In this document: piece after piece, positions 49,533-59,998 of the stretch | How positions within the stretch are numbered: position 1 is the first letter of the stretch | Layout of the letters: each line of letters begins with the position of its first letter | Origin: Candidatus Jordarchaeales archaeon | GTDB taxonomy: Archaea; Asgardarchaeota; Jordiarchaeia; Jordiarchaeales; Freyrarchaeaceae | DNA: 64,000 nucleotides | Reading direction: 5' to 3' | Assembly: GCA_038889235.1 (NCBI GenBank) | Contig: JAWAHN010000001.1 | Span: 344,499 to 408,498 of the forward strand | Program-made: the position numbers and the translations under genes | The notes under the pieces: model-generated | What the model was told of the DNA's origin: nothing | The model's input: the letters and a program-made list of their open reading frames with translations, nothing else | Databases searched by the model: none

Positions 49533-51350
49533 CTAAGATTCAACTTCGGAATGCCTATCTATGTTGTCAAGTAGCATGAGGAGGGCGGCGAAAAAGGAGA
49601 TCAACAGCAAAACACTGACAAGTGTGCCTCCATTAGCACATAGCGGGTTTAATGATGACGGGGACGGAGTGAACATTAAGGCATGAGATATTCCTGACGC
49701 AACGAATGAAATAGTCTCTTTCACTATCCACGAGGCGAGCGCAGAAGCTAGTGCTAAAGGTATCGTTAAAAGGGCGATTTTCACTCTCAGGCTCAGGCGC
49801 TTGGCGTATTGCCTGTTTTTCAGCAAGATGGGTTTAATGATTGTCAGCATAAACGCTGGTAGCAGTATGCACACAACCAAGAATAGTATTATTATTCTGA
49901 ATGCTAGAGGATATGTGAATTCTTCGAGCTGGAAAGCTGGCAGAATGGGGTACTGCGACCAAAGTATGCCGTTCGCATTCAGTGGAAGTGAGATGATCAC
50001 TAGAGTGGCTACCATAAGTAGGGAGAGAGCAAAGGAATTGCCTGGTAATATTTCGGCCATGAGTAAAAGCTGTCTCTTAAACGGGAAGACATTTTCTTCG
50101 AATAGAAGATTTACGAGAACAGCAAGGCATAAGACGGAAAAAATTAAGCCTATTGCAGGAATGAGGGACGACGGACCCGCGTAGCCCCAGTAGCCACCAT
50201 TAATGTAGTAGAAAATGCTGTTCACAAGGAAGTAGTTGCAAAGGGGGAGAAAGTTGAAGAGGAGTAAGATTACTCTATCCAAACTACGGTCAGAATATAG
50301 CAGGAGCAAAAATGGAAGAGCCCAAAGAACATAGTGAGGGTTCACCTTGCTCATCGAGAGAAAAGCTGCCATGTAAGCGGCTGAGAAGTAAGCTGCGAGA
50401 AGCACCCTTCTGCCACCATACTTCAACTTGAACACTCCCTTAAAATGAGCAAAGTAAGCTAAACAGCAAAAAATTAAGCCATAAACAAGCACACTTAGCT
50501 TAAGAGAAACAAACGGTATCCAGGTTAAGCCAAGCCTTATCAGAAAACTGTAATGCGATAGATTGGGGTTAGCATTCATGAGCGTGAAAGGATCAACCTC
50601 CGTGGCGTATTTTGTGAGGGGCGTCAGCGCACGTTCAATTGAGGGGGCAAAAAAGAAAACGTGGAAGTTTGGGTCGTAATAAAAGAGGCCTAAGGGAAGA
50701 AGGGAGAGGGAAGCGAAGATTATGAAGGAAAGGGCAAATTTCAAAACGTTTCTCCACTTTCCCCACATGAAAAGAATTGCTGCCGGAAACAATATAACAC
50801 CCTGGTACTTGACGCCGAAACTCAAGGCCAGCTCAAGCCCGCCAAGAACGTATCTCTCTTTCCATAGATGATAGAAACCGAGAATGGCAAAAAACACAGA
50901 GATAGACTCAAAGTGTCCGTGCACGTTGCTTACAAAAATGGACAGTGGGTTAAGCCAGTACGCCAAGCTTAAAGGCATGGCATAGCGCTCCTTACCATCT
51001 TCCCTAAGCATACGAAAAATGAGGTAGGCGACCCCAAGATCTGCGAGGGTAAATGGTAGCTTTAGGAAGAATTTCTCGGAGATCGAAAACAACTGGCCGA
51101 AAATGAAGAATGGGTCACTTATCAAGTCAACTGGAAAATACGAAAGCAGAAGAATGAAAAAGTAGACCACAGGATACGCCCACTCAACAAAGAACATTAA
51201 AGCCCCATCACGATAATACGCTCTAGCAACAGATAGAAAAAAGTTAACATCAAAATCGTGAGCAAAAAACACCGAAAGAATTGAACGCAAAAACAAGCCA
51301 AAAAGCACGAAACGGTTACCAAGAAACTCCCGCAGCCAATACAAACCCAA
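49533..51350 (-). CDS. GT-C-like multi-pass membrane glycosyltransferase
   Basis: A 605-residue membrane protein with 12 or more helices. The first loop carries FFAHDFDVNFF (about residues 28-38), an acidic motif in the first outer loop as expected of GT-C enzymes that use dolichol-phosphate sugars. Downstream are LAYWLNPLSIFVSNVHGHFESISVFF (about 128-153) and SKVNPHYVLWALPFLLLL (about 328-345). The same blocks occur in the protein at 53515-55440, so the two are paralogues. ATG at 51350 was kept. It is divergent from the GT4 gene. Confidence 0.75.
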   Translation of the reverse strand: MGLYWLREFLGNRFVLFGLFLRSILSVFFAHDFDVNFFLSVARAYYRDGALMFFVEWAYPVVYFFILLLSYFPVDLISDPFFIFGQLFSISEKFFLKLPFTLADLGVAYLIFRMLREDGKERYAMPLSLAYWLNPLSIFVSNVHGHFESISVFFAILGFYHLWKERYVLGGLELALSFGVKYQGVILFPAAILFMWGKWRNVLKFALSFIIFASLSLLPLGLFYYDPNFHVFFFAPSIERALTPLTKYATEVDPFTLMNANPNLSHYSFLIRLGLTWIPFVSLKLSVLVYGLIFCCLAYFAHFKGVFKLKYGGRRVLLAAYFSAAYMAAFLSMSKVNPHYVLWALPFLLLLYSDRSLDRVILLLFNFLPLCNYFLVNSIFYYINGGYWGYAGPSSLIPAIGLIFSVLCLAVLVNLLFEENVFPFKRQLLLMAEILPGNSFALSLLMVATLVIISLPLNANGILWSQYPILPAFQLEEFTYPLAFRIIILFLVVCILLPAFMLTIIKPILLKNRQYAKRLSLRVKIALLTIPLALASALASWIVKETISFVASGISHALMFTPSPSSLNPLCANGGTLVSVLLLISFFAALLMLLDNIDRHSEVES

Positions 51351-51803
51351 TAACCACCCATTAATTGTTAACTAAAAACTTTCAAGAACATCTCTTTCTA
51401 TGAATTTTTTGATTTTCGCGTTTTTAAAAAAATAAGAAGAGGTTGTAAGCTTTTCGATGAACTTATAAAGACTGTGAACTTAAGTTAGCTTCAACCATAA
51501 AACATCACTAAGAAACCCACTTTACAATGTTACGAAAACATTCTATAAATAAAATAATAAAAGAATAATAAAGCTAAATAGATAACTAAGGAAACAGATG
51601 CTACATAAAGTAATTCCAGGCGATGCACGAAATACTTGAGAGTGATAAAGGTTATAGCCGACATAAAAAGGTGAACCATAGTTGATGCATGTTTCCTATC
51701 ACTCAAAAATGCAGAATAAAATAATAAAAAAAGAGAGGAAATATTCACATTGATACATGAAAGGTTTTGTTGTGTAATAGATGAAGTAGAAGAGGGGCAA
51801 GAG
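51351..51803. other. AT-rich intergenic region
   Basis: About 450 very AT-rich bases. A 72-codon hydrophobic frame on the minus strand (51530-51748) has no ribosome site and an A/T-driven composition, so I leave it out. Promoters of both flanking genes must lie here; many A/T boxes prevent a firm choice. Confidence 0.45.
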
Positions 51804-52907
51804 GTGATTCTTATTAAAATTCTTGTGTTTAATTGGCGGGATATTTTAAATCCAGAGGCGGGTGGCGCAGAAGTTCACCTTCACGAAATATTTAAAAGAA
51901 TATCTTATATGGGACACGAAGTAGTTGTGATTTCTTCAAGGTTTAACGGATGTAAAAACCATGAAAAAATAAACGGCGTAAAAATTTATAGAGTTGGGGG
52001 TAAATTTCTCTATGGCGTTATAGTACCATTGTACTACCTCTTAAAGCTAAGAAAGGACAGGTTTGACGTGGTAATTGACGACATAAGCAAGGCCCCGTTA
52101 TTTACCCCTCTTTATGTTAGAAAACCTCTCATAGCGATAGTTCATCATTTTCACGGCCTGACCCTCTTTAAAGAGCTACCTTTCCTGCTAGCCTTACCGT
52201 TATATATTCTTGAAAAAATGATTCCTCTAATTTACAAAAGGACTCCTTTCGTAACTGTCTCGGAAAGCACTAAGCATGAGTTGGCCAGTTATCACATTAA
52301 GAGGGAACAGATAGCCGTAATATATAACGGAGTAAACTTGCATTGCTCTATCGGCAAAAAGGCAGAGAAACCCTTAGTAGTATACGTCGGTAGAGTAAAA
52401 AGGTACAAGCAACTAAATCACTTAATTGAAGCCTTCAAAGGAGTTAAGCAAAAGGTTCCAGAGGCCAAACTAGTGATAGCAGGTAAGGGAGATGCTCATG
52501 AAGAACTTATAGAGTTGGCGAAAAAAATAGGGGTGGAATTTACGTGCATAAGGGAGATTAGCGAAGAAGAAAAAGTCAGATTATTGCAGAAGGCGTGGGT
52601 CTACGTCACAACATCAATGAAGGAAGGATGGGGGATAAGCGTAATAGAGGCAAACGCCTGTGGCACACCAGTGGTCGCATATGACGTAGCAGGCTTAAGA
52701 GAAGCCGTAAAAAACGGGAAAACAGGATACCTTGTAACCTACGGTGATATAAAAGAATTAACGGGAAAAATAACTGATATTTTACTTAACCATCAACTTA
52801 GACAAGAAATGTCAAGAAACGCAGTTGAGTGGGCTAAGAAATTTGACTGGCAAGCAGCCTCAACAAAAATGCTTAAAATAATTTATGCAATAACACGGAA
52901 AAGTTAA
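51804..52907 (+). CDS. GT4-family glycosyltransferase
   Basis: A 367-residue GT-B enzyme. The N-terminus has VFNWRDILNPEAGGAEVHLHEIF (about 6-28) and SEST with NGVNL near the domain hinge. The donor-binding half shows VVYVGRVKRYKQLNHLIEAF, LVIAGKGD and the E-x7-E motif region TSMKEGWGISVIEANACGTPVVAYD. I chose GTG at 51804 because GAGGGG precedes it; the frame could start at TTG 51750. It lies between two GT-C paralogues. Sugar and acceptor are unknown. Confidence 0.85.
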   Translation: MILIKILVFNWRDILNPEAGGAEVHLHEIFKRISYMGHEVVVISSRFNGCKNHEKINGVKIYRVGGKFLYGVIVPLYYLLKLRKDRFDVVIDDISKAPLFTPLYVRKPLIAIVHHFHGLTLFKELPFLLALPLYILEKMIPLIYKRTPFVTVSESTKHELASYHIKREQIAVIYNGVNLHCSIGKKAEKPLVVYVGRVKRYKQLNHLIEAFKGVKQKVPEAKLVIAGKGDAHEELIELAKKIGVEFTCIREISEEEKVRLLQKAWVYVTTSMKEGWGISVIEANACGTPVVAYDVAGLREAVKNGKTGYLVTYGDIKELTGKITDILLNHQLRQEMSRNAVEWAKKFDWQAASTKMLKIIYAITRKS

Positions 52908-53514
52908 AATTGAAAATGCCTAAAATTGAAAGTCCTCATAACTCGTTTCAGGGTGCAAAAATTAGCTTCATTAAAGACACAAGGTATAATTAAAAACATT
53001 TACTTTTCGAAGGATATCTTTGCTAAAATTCCGCAATTTATTGAACAAGCCATATATTTGATCCTATATGCGGAGTCCTCATTCCAATGAAACATTCTGT
53101 TCTTTAAATTTTTGTTTTGAAGAGAGACTTAAAATATAAGGTTTAGAGAGGCCAAACCGCGTTTCGAACTTCCCATTAAAATGGGAACTGCTTTTTTTTT
53201 AAAAAAAAAAAGAAAAAATAAAGAGATTGTCAACTACTGAGACCCTTTAAGCTCAGGTATAACCTAGAAGGCTTATAATTTTTCAAAGCTACACTTTAAT
53301 GAAATTATGGAGAATTAGAGTAGGTGGCAAGAAGTCATTAATAATTGCCTGATTTTGGAACGAGAAGAGACAAATAATCAATTACACCGACAAATTTCAT
53401 TTTGATGACTGCTTAGAGCTGCGAAAAAGCCAAATGTAAGTAAATTTACAGTACGGCGGGTAATCAAGTAAAAGTAATAAAAATAAAACTTAAATTCCTC
53501 TGAAGGGCCGTCGT
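52908..53514. other. 607-base AT-rich intergenic region
   Basis: No gene is supported here. It holds the terminator-like hairpin at 53170-53211 and, near its right end, AAAACTTAAATT (about 53486-53497), a likely promoter of the GT-C gene that starts at 53515. The rest is featureless AT-rich sequence. Confidence 0.5.
53170..53211 (+). terminator. Hairpin followed by T-run (intrinsic-type terminator)
   Basis: TTCCCATT-AA-AATGGGAA (53170-53187) is followed within five bases by nine T and then eleven A. It lies 260 bases after the GT4 stop. The T9/A11 block itself is a perfect A/T palindrome that could form a terminator on either strand. Confidence 0.5.
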
Positions 53515-55440
53515 TTGAAGGACAAAAATCTGAAGCAGAGGGACAAGGCATTGCAAGATAAAACGTCTTTTAAGAAATTTATCAGAAACAAGCCCTTAAT
53601 GTTGGGGCTCGCGTTTCGCCTTGCTATCACGCCTTTATTTGCTCACCAATATGATTTTACGGTTTTTGTGAACGCGGCTAGAACTTTTTACATGCAAGGT
53701 GTTGCAACGTTCTTCGTTGACCGGTCATACATAATTTGTTTTAATTTTACGGGATGGCCTTACCCTGTTCTTAGTTATTTGTTTTTACTTGCTTCGTATT
53801 TTCCTGTTCGTCTCTTGTCATGGGATATTGCCCTTTTTTACGAGAACTTCACATTGGCTGAGAAGCTTTTTGTTAAGCTTCCCTTGAATCTTTGCGACCT
53901 TGCCACGGCATACATACTCTTCTTAACAGCTAAAAGAAATGGGATGGAAAAGCATGCCATGCCTTTAGCTCTCGCATACTGGCTAAATCCACTATCCATA
54001 TACGTTAGTAGTTTTTATGGAACATTTGACCCCGTTGGGGTGATGTTGGCGCTTGCTGCATTCTACCACTTTACTCGCGAACGCTACGCTCTAGCAGCCA
54101 TAGAAGCAATGCTTGGAGCGGCAGTAAAGTTCCATGCATTACTTATCATACCACCACTGCTGGTAATCCTTTGGACAAAAAGGAGAGAGAAGCTGCCAGC
54201 ATTTCTCGCAACGCTCACAGTAACTTACATCGTGGTATTCGTGTTCCCTAAAATGATAAAACAAATTCCTTATCTCAACTTGTGGATAATTCAACCATCC
54301 ATCTCAAGTTTAATCCAGGCGCTGTCGCCGCCCAAGGTAGGTTTTAATATGACGTACCACATGCTTCTCGCAAGAACTGAGATAGCCCCTCTTTTATATT
54401 ACGTTTATGCTTCTCATGGAGGGCTGGTTGAGTTAGGTTCGTCTGCAGCTATTTTCGCTGTTTTAACGTATCTAGTCTTAAAAAAGGAGCTGGTGAGCTT
54501 ATCGTCACAAACAGCTTACATCATCGGGACACATATGGCATTTTACTTGTCCTCCTCACAAATACATCAACATTATGCTTTGTGGGCTCTTCCCTTTCTT
54601 TTACTGCTTTTAGCGTGTGGAAATATTCAGCGAAACCTAGTCCTAATCTATAACGTTGTCCCAATAGTTCACGGCTTCTGGCGAGATAGTATATTCTACT
54701 TCATAAACCAGAAATATTTTCCTTACGGAGTTGGATGGGGGAGCTTCGCAGCGACGGGAACTATATTCTCGATAGTCTGTTTAGTGATACTGCAGGCGAT
54801 CGTTAAAGACCAGATCTTAAGGTGCAAAGTACCATCTAGAATCGAGGAATTCTTTTCCCGTGTTTCGCCAGAAGTAAGAAATATGTTGCTATATGCGACG
54901 TTAGCTTTGACGTTCGTCACGATAGTTAGCATGCTGAACGTCAACGGCGTTTATTGGGCAAGCATACCATTCGTGCAACTCTGCCCTATAGAATGGGGTT
55001 GGGATGGCTTCGGGATTCTTCCAAGGGACAAGGAGTTAGTATTGCTGTATCTTGCCGCGACTTTAATGGTTCCGTTGCCTCTAGCGTTGACGCTCCTAAG
55101 AAATGAGGCTGCACGGCAACTTAACCCGGTGAGGGAAGCGAAGCTTCTGATACCACTAATCCTCACGGCGCTAACAATACTGACAATCACAATTTTAAAC
55201 TCAACAATCACCTATATAGGATTACTTAAATTAGTCTATTACATATATTACGTCGTAGAGGTTTTAAAAAAGTGGCAGACTTTAGTTCCCCTAGTTTTCT
55301 TGGTATATGCTAACTTGCCTTTGGGTGGGTTCTTAACGCTGGCTCATGGGGGGATAATGACATCAGTTCTAATATGGATGGCAGCAATAATAACGCTTCT
55401 CACAATAATTCCATTAAACCAAAAAGAGAAACAAAAATAG
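53515..55440 (+). CDS. GT-C-like multi-pass membrane glycosyltransferase, paralogue
   Basis: A 641-residue membrane protein with about 13 helices and a basic cytosolic N-terminus (MKDKNLKQRDKALQDK). It shares with the 49533-51350 protein the outer-loop acidic motif (FAHQYDFTVF), ALAYWLNPLSIYVSSFYGTFDPVGVMLAL and SSQIHQHYALWALPFLLLLL, so the two are old duplicates. TTG at 53515 has GAAGGG about 10 bases upstream. The function is probably transfer of a lipid-linked sugar to a surface glycan; the substrate is unknown. Confidence 0.75.
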   Translation: MKDKNLKQRDKALQDKTSFKKFIRNKPLMLGLAFRLAITPLFAHQYDFTVFVNAARTFYMQGVATFFVDRSYIICFNFTGWPYPVLSYLFLLASYFPVRLLSWDIALFYENFTLAEKLFVKLPLNLCDLATAYILFLTAKRNGMEKHAMPLALAYWLNPLSIYVSSFYGTFDPVGVMLALAAFYHFTRERYALAAIEAMLGAAVKFHALLIIPPLLVILWTKRREKLPAFLATLTVTYIVVFVFPKMIKQIPYLNLWIIQPSISSLIQALSPPKVGFNMTYHMLLARTEIAPLLYYVYASHGGLVELGSSAAIFAVLTYLVLKKELVSLSSQTAYIIGTHMAFYLSSSQIHQHYALWALPFLLLLLACGNIQRNLVLIYNVVPIVHGFWRDSIFYFINQKYFPYGVGWGSFAATGTIFSIVCLVILQAIVKDQILRCKVPSRIEEFFSRVSPEVRNMLLYATLALTFVTIVSMLNVNGVYWASIPFVQLCPIEWGWDGFGILPRDKELVLLYLAATLMVPLPLALTLLRNEAARQLNPVREAKLLIPLILTALTILTITILNSTITYIGLLKLVYYIYYVVEVLKKWQTLVPLVFLVYANLPLGGFLTLAHGGIMTSVLIWMAAIITLLTIIPLNQKEKQK

Positions 55441-55473
55441 TTACAAAAATTTTGTATCTCATCTAGATTTTAT

Positions 55474-55940
55474 CTAGATTTTAGTAGTTAGCTTGTCCAG
55501 TATCCCTTTTAAGTATACTTTTGCTTTTTCAACCTTTCCACAACTGGTCTTTTTTGACCATAGGACAATCATGAGGTAGTACAATGTGAAAAACCAGTTA
55601 AATAGTAATGTGAAAAGCAGGAGTTGCCATTTTTTGAGCATTTTCTGTGGAAAATTATTCTGTCTCTTGCCGCGTAGTATGCTCTGAGCTCGTTGTGAAC
55701 ATGGAACAGGCGGGCTTTGTCACCCACTTCCTCCGGCAAAGGCAAATCGTGCCAAACCTTCGCTCTAGGGTTGTACACCAACCTGAAACCGACTCTCCTA
55801 CTGCTCGGCGAAGTCAGCTTCATTATAGTATTCGATGACTTCCCTTCCAGCCATGAAGCAGTTAAGGAATCAATGGAAACTATAAGCAAGTCAAGGTTTC
55901 CTTCAAATTATATTATTGAGCTACATAAAGCGAGTTAAAA
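55474..55940 (-). pseudogene. Broken GT2 glycosyltransferase, C-terminal remnant
   Basis: Three pieces of one GT2 C-terminus lie in different minus-strand frames. NCFMAGREVIEYYNEADFAEQ comes first (plus coordinates about 55880-55815). Next is GFRLVYNPRAKVWHDLPLPE through YYAARDRIIFHRK (to about 55640). After a shift at an A6 run (55636-55641) comes WQLLLFTLLFNWFFTLYYLM to a TAG at 55474. The catalytic N-terminal domain is absent. At least two frameshifts plus truncation make it a pseudogene. Confidence 0.75.
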
Positions 55941-56061
55941 AAGTAACCATGCTTTTCATGACGTCAACACGCCAGATATAGTCCAGCCGCTCGTAGTATA
56001 CCTGATAGTAGTGGTAACATCTATCTTCTATATTTAGAAATCGATTAAATCTTTTTTCTGA

Positions 56062-56694
56062 CTAATTCTCATCTTCTTTCTGTGCTACTATAATTATGAT
56101 CGACGAGAGTGAAGGTATTTTGCTGAAAAATTTATCTACCTTCCTTATTGGTGTAGGAAGCTTGTCGAAGCTTGTTCCTTTAATTTTTATAATTTTAAAT
56201 CCATGATATTTCAGAAATTCTTTTAATGCTCTCAAAGTAAATAGTCTTAAGTGACCAACAACTTGCTGTCCTGGTCTCCCAAAGATTTTAATTGTTGATA
56301 CTTCTGAGAAAATTGGTTGAATTCCAAGAAGGAGCAATATTCTGTTGTACCAGCAAGCAAGATTTGGAGTCGAAAGCACGAGGAAACCATCTTTCTTCAG
56401 CACTCTCCTAACTTCCCTAATTGCGAAGTCGGGGTTTGCTAGGTGTTCTATAACTTCACCCATGTGTACTACGTGAAAAGAGTTGTCCTCAAAGGGTAAC
56501 CTTTCACTAGAAACATCAACTTTGCACGCGTTAACACCTGCTTGCCTAGCTTTATCAACAAGTTCCTGTGAAATATCCACTCCAAACACTTTAAAAACAC
56601 TTCCAAAAATTTTAGTAAAACTTCCATCAGCACATCCTACATCGCACATCAATGGTTGGCCGTCATACTTCAGCACGCCTAATATGTTTTCCAT
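56062..56694 (-). CDS. SAM-dependent methyltransferase (class I)
   Basis: A 210-residue methyltransferase with motif I MCDVGCADGSFTKIFG (about 16-31), VFGVDISQELVDKARQAG, LPFEDNSFHVVHMGEVIEHL (about 65-84) and VRRVLKKDGFLVLSTPNL. The domain begins almost at the first residue, so the N-terminus is short for this group. ATG at 56694 lacks a clear ribosome site. It stands alone between two broken GT2 genes in the AT-rich glycan island. Confidence 0.8.
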   Translation of the reverse strand: MENILGVLKYDGQPLMCDVGCADGSFTKIFGSVFKVFGVDISQELVDKARQAGVNACKVDVSSERLPFEDNSFHVVHMGEVIEHLANPDFAIREVRRVLKKDGFLVLSTPNLACWYNRILLLLGIQPIFSEVSTIKIFGRPGQQVVGHLRLFTLRALKEFLKYHGFKIIKIKGTSFDKLPTPIRKVDKFFSKIPSLSSIIIIVAQKEDEN

Positions 56695-56920
56695 TATAAT
56701 TTTGTAAACATATTTTTTCTTTCCTCAAAAAGTTCATTCATCCTTTCTCAACTCCGAGCAATATGAAACATTTACACCTGATTTTTCTATTTCATTTTTT
56801 CTATTTTTAGATATGTACTTTATGCATCACTTGACTTCCGTGATTTCGATTACTTTGACAGAAAAAATTAAACATTAATCTATAAACTTTGTTTTAGTAA
56901 TTCTGTGGAGGAGCTGCTAA

Positions 56921-57824
56921 TTGATTTCTGTGTGTGTCGGCATTCCGGCGTATAATGAGGAAAAAATATCAAGTTTGTTTTGAATTCTGTTTTGGCTCAA
57001 AAAGAAAATGACTCTTTTAAAATAGGTGAAATTTTAGTTGTAAGCGATGGTAGTATAGATGCAACTCCTGACATTGTTAGGGAATACTGTGCGTTTGATT
57101 CCAGAATTAGGTTGTATCATTATGATGTTCGGAAAGGAAAAGTTATGCGCTTAACGTGATTTTCAGAGAAGGACGTGGGGATGTTTTCGTTCTTTTTGAT
57201 GCTGACGTTATCCTTAAAGATGAATGGGTGGTATGTGGTTTAGTGGAGCCTTTTCTCATGGATAAACGTGTCGGATTAGTAGGAGGGTTGCCTGTCCCCT
57301 TACCACCAGAAGGACTAATAGAATTAGCTGGCATCTTTAGTTTTAAGCTTCAAAAATTCATAAAGGAAAACGTAAGAGGTGGCTGTAATCTCTATGCTGC
57401 TCATGGCCGTGTACTCGCTCTTTCCTCAAAATTAGCAAAAAGTGTTAAGATCCCGAATATCCCTGCCGTTGACGCCTACCTTTACCTAAGATGTATAAGC
57501 GCTGGCTACAAGTTCGTTTACGTTGGCGATAAAGCAACAGTCTTTTATAGAGCACCAAGAAACGTTAAGGGGTTTGTAAGTCAGAGTGCGAGGTTTAGGA
57601 GAGCACGAGAGCCTTTACGAAAAATATTCGGCGAATTGGTTGACCGAGAAGTAAAAGTGCCTATGACCACCTTCTTAAAGGCCTACATTAAAGGTTTAAT
57701 CGAGGACCCGCGCGGAAGCGTTCTCTGGACTTTACTTTACTCTTATGCGACACTCACCATTAAACGTGCTCCTCCACACGGAATATGGTTTGTTGATGAA
57801 CGGTCAAAACCTCTTTTCACTTAA
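56921..57824 (+). pseudogene. GT2 glycosyltransferase with two frameshifts
   Basis: TTG at 56921 (GGAGGAGC upstream) opens MISVCVGIPAYNEEKISSL, which hits TGA at TTTTGA near 56983. One frame over it continues NSVLAQKENDSFKIGEILVVSDGS through LYHYDVRKGKV, and shifts again near 57144 to ALNVIFREGRGDVFVLFDADV, which runs open to 57824. The joined product would be a complete enzyme of about 300 residues with the VVSDGS and FDADV catalytic motifs intact. Two shifts in 230 bases suggest a recent pseudogene or sequence errors. Confidence 0.75.
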
Positions 57825-57873
57825 AAAACTTCTTTATTCTTCCATAATAAGGAGTGCGAGTGAGGTGTGAAAA

Positions 57874-58497
57874 ATGAGGTTCGTCTATTTCAATGATTAT
57901 GAAGTGATTAATCGTGAGAGATTGAAATTGTTTGCTAAATATGCAAAGGGTATAGTGCTGGATGTTGGAGCGGCACAATTGCCAAATAAGTTTTTTGACT
58001 ATTCAACAAAAGTTAAGGAAGTTTGGATGGTAGATATTAAAGAAGCAAAAGTAAGACTGCCTGAAAAATACAAAAAAGTCATATTTTTCGATTTAGATTC
58101 AGGAAGACGTCTTCCCTTTGAAGACGGCTCTATAGATACTATTGTGTTAGGTGAAATTTTAGAGCATTTGCGTTTTCCCCTTAGAATCTTAAAGGAATGC
58201 AGTAGAATACTCAAGCCCAACGGAATTTTATTAATATCGACCCCAACTCCAAAGTACTATTTGGAGCGGATTTATTACGCAGTTTTTCGAGAGCATCTAT
58301 GCCCTGCAGAACATAAAGTCCTTTTCACAAGAAACCAGATGAAAACAACACTTGTTAAACACGGATTTATTCTCAAAAAGGTAATTGGATACAGTTTTTG
58401 GGTCCCTTTACTAAAAATTGGCTTTGTTCAAACTAGATATAAGATGGCTGAGCTTTTCACGTGGCAACAGATATATGTTGCAAAAAAAGCTTCTTAA
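57874..58497 (+). CDS. SAM-dependent methyltransferase (class I)
   Basis: A 207-residue methyltransferase. Motif I reads IVLDVGAAQLPNKFF (about 27-41), followed by VWMVDIKEAKVRLP, DGSIDTIVLGEILEHLRFP (about 85-103) and SRILKPNGILLISTPTPKYYLERIY. Motif I is a weak form (GAAQLP in place of GxGxG), but the rest fits. ATG at 57874 has GAGGTG upstream. It is 49 bases after the broken GT2 gene and was probably cotranscribed with it. Confidence 0.8.
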   Translation: MRFVYFNDYEVINRERLKLFAKYAKGIVLDVGAAQLPNKFFDYSTKVKEVWMVDIKEAKVRLPEKYKKVIFFDLDSGRRLPFEDGSIDTIVLGEILEHLRFPLRILKECSRILKPNGILLISTPTPKYYLERIYYAVFREHLCPAEHKVLFTRNQMKTTLVKHGFILKKVIGYSFWVPLLKIGFVQTRYKMAELFTWQQIYVAKKAS

Positions 58498-58822
58498 AAG
58501 AGAAATATTGAAATTAAAAAGTTTATTTTTACTCAGAATTCAAAAATATTAATGTTGAGTTAATGAATCCTATTATGATTTGTTAATGCCTTAATGATAA
58601 GCAAGCTGAATGTAAACAAAGTGCTGAAAGGCCCCATATTTCTGTGTGAAGGAGAGAGCAGACAGGCTTAAGCGAAATAAAATGTATTTCCTGAAGGCTG
58701 TTGGTAACCATGTTCGAAGATGGTAATTTTGCTTTAACTTTTTAGGTGATTTTAAAGAATGCCTTTTGACATAAAAAGGGGACGTAGAAATTTAAAGAGT
58801 GAAAGTGGAAAATTTGTTTGGT
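58498..58822. other. AT-rich intergenic region
   Basis: About 325 bases with no gene. TTAATG occurs five times between 58546 and 58595, probably by composition. An ACCAT/ATGGT hairpin enclosing GTTCGAAG (about 58708-58726) superficially recalls a tRNA T arm, but no tRNA surrounds it. Confidence 0.4.
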
Positions 58823-59820
58823 GGTGTTTGCTGTTTGCGTGCTTTGGTTTCGAGTGGTGGTAGGGGTACTCATTTACGTTCTTTGACTTTTAGTTTGGCT
58901 AAGTGACTTGTTCCTGTCGGTAATCGTCCTGTTTTGGGTTATGTTCTGGATAGGGTTGCCGAGGTCGGGATAAGGGTCGGCGGCATGATCATTGCTCCTG
59001 ATACCGATTAGGCTGTTCGTGAGTATGTTGGTGATGGGGGGTGAGTGGGGGTTTCGTGTTGAGTGTATTGTTCAGGAGCCTTTGGGTTTGGCTCACGCTG
59101 TTAAAGGTTGCCCGTAGCTTTTGGGAGGGTGACGATTTTTCTTATGTATTTGAGTGATAACCTTTTGGGTTTTGAGTCTCTGCAGGTTTGTTGACGAATT
59201 TGAGGGCGGGGGGTTGATTGTCTTGTTCTTTTGAAGGAGGTTGATGACCCGCGTATGTTTGGTATTGTTGTTCTTGACAGGGATGGACGTGTTGTGCGTT
59301 TGGTTGAGAAACTTACTGTGCCTCCGAGTAACTTGGCTCTTGTTGGTGTTTACGTTTTTGAACCGTGTGCATGATGCTGTTGAGAGGATTAAGCCTTCGT
59401 GGCGGGGGTGAGCTCGAGACCACTAATGTTATTCATGAGATGGTTAACATGGGTTGCCGTGCTAGAGCTAGAGTTCTTGACTCCTGGTGGATTGACACCA
59501 GTAAGAAGGACGACGTGCTAACTGCCAATGCTATTGTGTCAGATGAATATTATATTATGTGTGATGTTAGAGGTTAGAGGTGAAGTTGTTGATAGTGGAG
59601 GTTGAGGGGCGTGTTCAAGTCAATGGGGGGCGCATGTCGTGGAAAAGTGTTGTTAGGAGGCTATGCGTGATAGGATGGGTTGCATCATCGAGAACTTGTC
59701 TATCAGTCCGTACACTAGTGTTAATTGTTAATTCTGGTGTTGAACACTGCGTGATTACGGACGGGGACTTTTTGTTAAGAACTTTGGGAAATATGAAGAA
59801 AGTCTTATAGAAGGAGCGCT
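58823..59820 (+). pseudogene. Degenerate sugar-1-phosphate nucleotidyltransferase (RmlA/GlmU type)
   Basis: The translated pieces read [90 protein letters not shown] and a decayed hexapeptide-repeat tail (CVIGWVASSRTCLSV). This is the order of an archaeal glucose-1-phosphate thymidylyl- or GlmU-type uridylyltransferase. At least four in-frame stops and several frameshifts interrupt it, and the catalytic GxGTRL loop is altered (GGRGTHLR). It is clearly dead. Confidence 0.85.
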
Positions 59821-59829
59821 AGGAAAGTT

Positions 59830-59998
59830 TGCCAATAAAATGTACAATCACGTTGCTAGAGCTGATATAATAAAATTGTACCCTTTAAATCCAAGGTTAT
59901 TCGATTATGTTGCGAGTGTGGATGTTCTTGGACAAATACCGTTCCACGAGAAGAACTACTGTCTTATTAAGATAGTGAGAATACTGAAAAATCATTAA
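59830..59998 (+). pseudogene. Fragment resembling a methyltransferase core
   Basis: An open stretch ends at TAA 59996 and reads FDYVASVDVLGQIPFHEKNYC followed by a KIVRILK-type end, which looks like the middle of a class I methyltransferase (SVDVLEHIP...RILKPGG). No motif I precedes it and no end follows, so it is a fragment joined to the dead nucleotidyltransferase. Confidence 0.5.

Noticed and set aside
51530-51748. 72-codon hydrophobic minus-strand frame
   Set aside because: AT-rich sequence readily gives hydrophobic frames; no ribosome site.
58708-58726. T-arm-like hairpin with GTTCGAAG
   Set aside because: No acceptor, D or anticodon arm in the flanks; loop is eight bases.
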